5,991 nucleotides of DNA from Candidatus Magasanikbacteria bacterium GW2011_GWC2_45_8 (GTDB lineage Bacteria > Patescibacteriota > Patescibacteriia > Magasanikbacterales > UBA10146), in NCBI GenBank assembly GCA_001001925.1, contig LCLH01000044.1, forward strand, positions 1 to 5,991. Direction: 5' to 3'. Numbering within the stretch: the stretch's first letter is position 1; each line of letters begins with the position of its first letter. The notes under the pieces were generated by a model. The model ran no database searches. It saw nothing but the letters and a program-made list of their open reading frames with translations, and was not told the origin of the DNA. The position numbers were made by a program, and so were the translations under genes. This document shows, in pieces, positions 5,982-5,991 of this stretch.

Positions 5982-5991
5982 AGGTACCTTT

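Larger units (their letters stand above)
5859..5991. other. Non-coding end of the window
   Basis: No convincing gene lies after the metallopeptidase stop. It opens with a six-T stretch directly after the stop codon, without a strong hairpin before it. It then carries the twin TTACGTAA palindromes, a lone TTGACA (5922-5927) without a matching -10 box at the proper distance, and the purine-rich repeat block that continues past the right edge. It probably separates this operon from the next unit. Confidence 0.6.

Overview
The window is one tightly packed, single-strand stretch of a bacterial (or possibly archaeal) defence island. It is built around the specificity and restriction genes of a type I restriction-modification (R-M) system. 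The DNA is A/T-rich and uses the standard code with TGA as a stop. Canonical Shine-Dalgarno sites are nearly absent and genes overlap or sit within a few bases of each other. Tail composition and protein style are compatible with an uncultivated, metagenome-derived low-GC bacterium such as Patescibacteria, but this placement is an inference without a phylogenetic marker.

Layout, all on the + strand: (1) bases 1-62, the last codons of an upstream gene ending in a hydrophobic, probably membrane-spanning helix, with its stop overlapping the next start (ATGA). (2) 59-1223, hsdS, broken into two reading frames by what looks like a short out-of-frame deletion at about 534-536. The N-terminal piece holds target-recognition domain 1. 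The C-terminal piece holds both conserved coiled-coil regions and target-recognition domain 2. (3) 1220-2425, a Shedu-like (SduA/DUF4263) nuclease with an unrecognised N-terminal half, again joined by an ATGA overlap. (4) 2429-5344, an intact hsdR with PD-(D/E)xK nuclease and SF2 translocase motifs. (5) 5350-5858, a YgjP/DUF45 zinc metallopeptidase gene interrupted by a frame change near 5527-5531. (6) 5859-5991, non-coding: two 10-bp perfect palindromes sharing the core TTACGTAA, then a purine-rich 15-bp direct repeat flanking a small GC-rich hairpin.

How the genes fit together: HsdS gives sequence specificity, HsdM (not in the window) methylates, and HsdR translocates and cuts. A separate nuclease-type defence gene (Shedu-like) lies inside the R-M operon, and a metallopeptidase follows hsdR, where it might control the restriction enzyme. 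The point most worth following up is this nested R-M + Shedu + metallopeptidase (+ membrane protein) operon. The second is whether the broken hsdS leaves a working half-subunit with altered, palindromic specificity or a dead system.
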